Below are positions 20,413 to 21,868 of a DNA stretch of 21,868 nt, piece after piece (positions within the stretch are counted from its first letter, which is position 1; each line of letters opens with the position of its first letter). Location: assembly GCA_022013235.1 (NCBI GenBank), contig JAKLQR010000043.1, positions 1 through 21,868 on the forward strand, in the 5' to 3' direction. The position numbers were made by a program, and so were the translations under genes. The stretch is from Thermodesulfovibrionales bacterium. Lineage in GTDB: Bacteria; Nitrospirota; Thermodesulfovibrionia; Thermodesulfovibrionales; SM23-35. The notes below the pieces were generated by a model that was not told the origin of the DNA, did not search any database, and saw only the letters and a list, made by a program, of their open reading frames with translations.

Positions 20413-21868
20413 TTATCCACCCTTCACCACTGCAATAATGCCTTCTGACACTCCTTTTGGCACTTCATCATATCGTGAAAACTGCATCGTGTAAGTGGCT
20501 CTTCCCTGTGTCTTTGACCTCAAGCCAGTCGCATACCCGAACATTTCAGCCAGAGGGGTCATTGCCTTGATTAACTGGACATTCCCTCTGCGTTCAATAT
20601 TCTGAATCTTCCCTCTCCTGGCATTCAGGTCTCCTATCACATCGCCCATGTATTCCTCGGGAGTTACCACCTCAACATTCATAACAGGCTCAAGGATCAC
20701 CGGTTTTGCATTTTTTGTAGCTTCTTTAAACGCCTTGGACCCTGCAATCTTGAATGCCCTTTCCGATGAGTCAACTTCATGGTATGAACCGTCATATAAC
20801 CTTGCCTTTATATCAACAACAGGATATCCGGCGAGGATACCCCTGTCTGCAGACTCTTTAATGCCCTTTTCCACCGCGGGAATATACTCCCTCGGTATAG
20901 AACCTCCGACTATTTTATTCTCGAACTCGAACCCTTTTCCCATCTCTAACGGCTCTATCTCAATATATACGTGTCCAAACTGACCACGTCCGCCGCTTTG
21001 CCTTACAAACCGCCCTTCACCCTTTGCAGCTGCCCTGATAGTTTCCTTATATGCAACCTGCGGCTTCCCGACATTCGCGCCAACCTTGAATTCCCTGAGA
21101 AGCCTGTCCACAATAATCTCGAGGTGCAGTTCCCCCATGCCGGATATGATCGTCTGTCCCGTCTCCTCATTAAATGATACCCTGAACGAAGGGTCTTCCT
21201 GTGCAAGCTTCGCCAGAGACTGGGAAAGTCTTTCCTGGTCTGCCTTCGTCTTGGGTTCGATCGCGACAGACATGACCGGTTCGGGGGATTCAATAGACTC
21301 AAGAATGATCGTGTTCTTCTCGTCACATAAGGTGTCGCCGGTGAGCGTATGCTTCAATCCCACCACCGCTGCGATATCACCGGCGGATACTTCCTTTATC
21401 TCCTCACGTTTATTCGCGTGCATCTTGAGAAGCCTGCCAACCCGTTCCTTGGTATCTTTTGTTGAGTTATAGACATAGGAACCTGCGTTCAACACTCCGG
21501 AATAAGCCCGGATGAAAGTAAGCTGTCCAACAAAGGGATCCGTCATTACCTTGAATGCAAGGGCGGAAAAAGGCTCGCTGTCATCAGCATGCCTGACGAT
21601 TACAGAATCGCTGCCCGGAACAGTCCCAACAACAGGCGGGATATCAAGAGGCGAAGGCAAATAGTGAATGACCGCATCGAGAAGCTGCTGGACCCCCTTG
21701 TTCCGGAAAGCAGAGCCGCAGAAAACAGGAGTCAGTTTCAGCTCGAGTGTCCCCTTCCGTAAGGCTGCCATTATTTCATCGGCGCCGATTTCTTCACGGT
21801 TGAGGAATTTTTCCATAATCGCGTCGTCTACATCAGACAGCGATTCGAGCATTTTTTCCCTGTATTCC
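20413..21868 (-). CDS. fusA: Elongation factor G, C-terminal part
   Basis: EF-G is the GTPase that drives translocation and, with RRF, ribosome recycling. The frame is open to the right window edge, so the N-terminal part, including most of the G domain, is missing; about 484 C-terminal residues remain of a family near 690-700. The fragment starts EYREKMLESLSDVDDAIMEK, at the end of the G domain. Domain II shows ALAFKVMTDPFVGQLTFIRAYSG, domain III contains ISGMGELHLEIIVDRL, domain IV has RQSGGRGQFGHVYIE and GSYHEVDSSERAF at the tip, and domain V ends with TPLAEMFGYATGLRSKTQGRA. Its place before tuf is the str operon order; rpsL and rpsG are expected beyond the edge. The stop is TAA/TGA-type at 20413 and tuf follows after 82 bases. 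Confidence 0.98.
   Translation of the reverse strand, partial: EYREKMLESLSDVDDAIMEKFLNREEIGADEIMAALRKGTLELKLTPVFCGSAFRNKGVQQLLDAVIHYLPSPLDIPPVVGTVPGSDSVIVRHADDSEPFSALAFKVMTDPFVGQLTFIRAYSGVLNAGSYVYNSTKDTKERVGRLLKMHANKREEIKEVSAGDIAAVVGLKHTLTGDTLCDEKNTIILESIESPEPVMSVAIEPKTKADQERLSQSLAKLAQEDPSFRVSFNEETGQTIISGMGELHLEIIVDRLLREFKVGANVGKPQVAYKETIRAAAKGEGRFVRQSGGRGQFGHVYIEIEPLEMGKGFEFENKIVGGSIPREYIPAVEKGIKESADRGILAGYPVVDIKARLYDGSYHEVDSSERAFKIAGSKAFKEATKNAKPVILEPVMNVEVVTPEEYMGDVIGDLNARRGKIQNIERRGNVQLIKAMTPLAEMFGYATGLRSKTQGRATYTMQFSRYDEVPKGVSEGIIAVVKGG

Overview
The window looks like a bacterial chromosome segment. It carries the 3' part of a merged str–S10–spc–alpha ribosomal-protein super-operon on the minus strand, two short plus-strand genes, and the start of a type IV pilus motor operon on the minus strand. 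The gene order, the zinc-binding forms of S4, S14 and L36, the MshEN-bearing PilB and the absence of adk and rpmD suggest an environmental Gram-negative lineage. Nitrospirota (Thermodesulfovibrio-like) is my best guess and a deltaproteobacterial relative the main alternative. This is a judgement from sequence feel and was not tested by a search.

Region 1 (1-3570, minus) is pilB-pilT-pilC, with pilC cut by the left window edge. PilB and PilT are the extension and retraction ATPases and PilC is the inner-membrane platform. PilB carries a textbook tandem MshEN motif, so cyclic di-GMP control of extension is likely. A TTGACA-17-TATGGT promoter places the predicted pilB transcript start on its ATG, so the mRNA may be leaderless. 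A second promoter candidate precedes pilT.

Region 2 (3571-4622) holds an AT-rich divergent promoter region and two plus-strand genes that overlap by four bases. The first is a small Toprim-domain protein resembling the archaeal UPF0292 group. The second is a YraN-type PD-(D/E)XK endonuclease. This two-gene unit is the least described part of the window. It converges on the ribosomal operon, and two adjacent hairpins appear to terminate the two directions separately.

Region 3 (4623-21868, minus) reads, in transcription order: fusA (5' truncated), tuf, rpsJ, rplC, rplD, rplW, rplB, rpsS, rplV, rpsC, rplP, rpmC, rpsQ, rplN, rplX, rplE, rpsN, rpsH, rplF, rplR, rpsE, rplO, secY, map, infA, rpmJ, rpsM, rpsK, rpsD, rpoA, rplQ. 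Genes are tightly packed and many overlap. rpmD is missing between rpsE and rplO, and adk is missing between secY and map. Several genes use TTG or GTG starts. Small intergenic RNA structures precede rpsM and rpoA, and others lie in the rplR-rpsE and rplE-rpsN gaps. The genes supply translation elongation, ribosome assembly, protein export, N-terminal methionine removal and the RNA polymerase alpha subunit.

No tRNA, rRNA, CRISPR array, insertion sequence or other mobile element was seen. No stretch longer than 300 bases lacks a gene; the longest gap is 192 bases (6070-6261).
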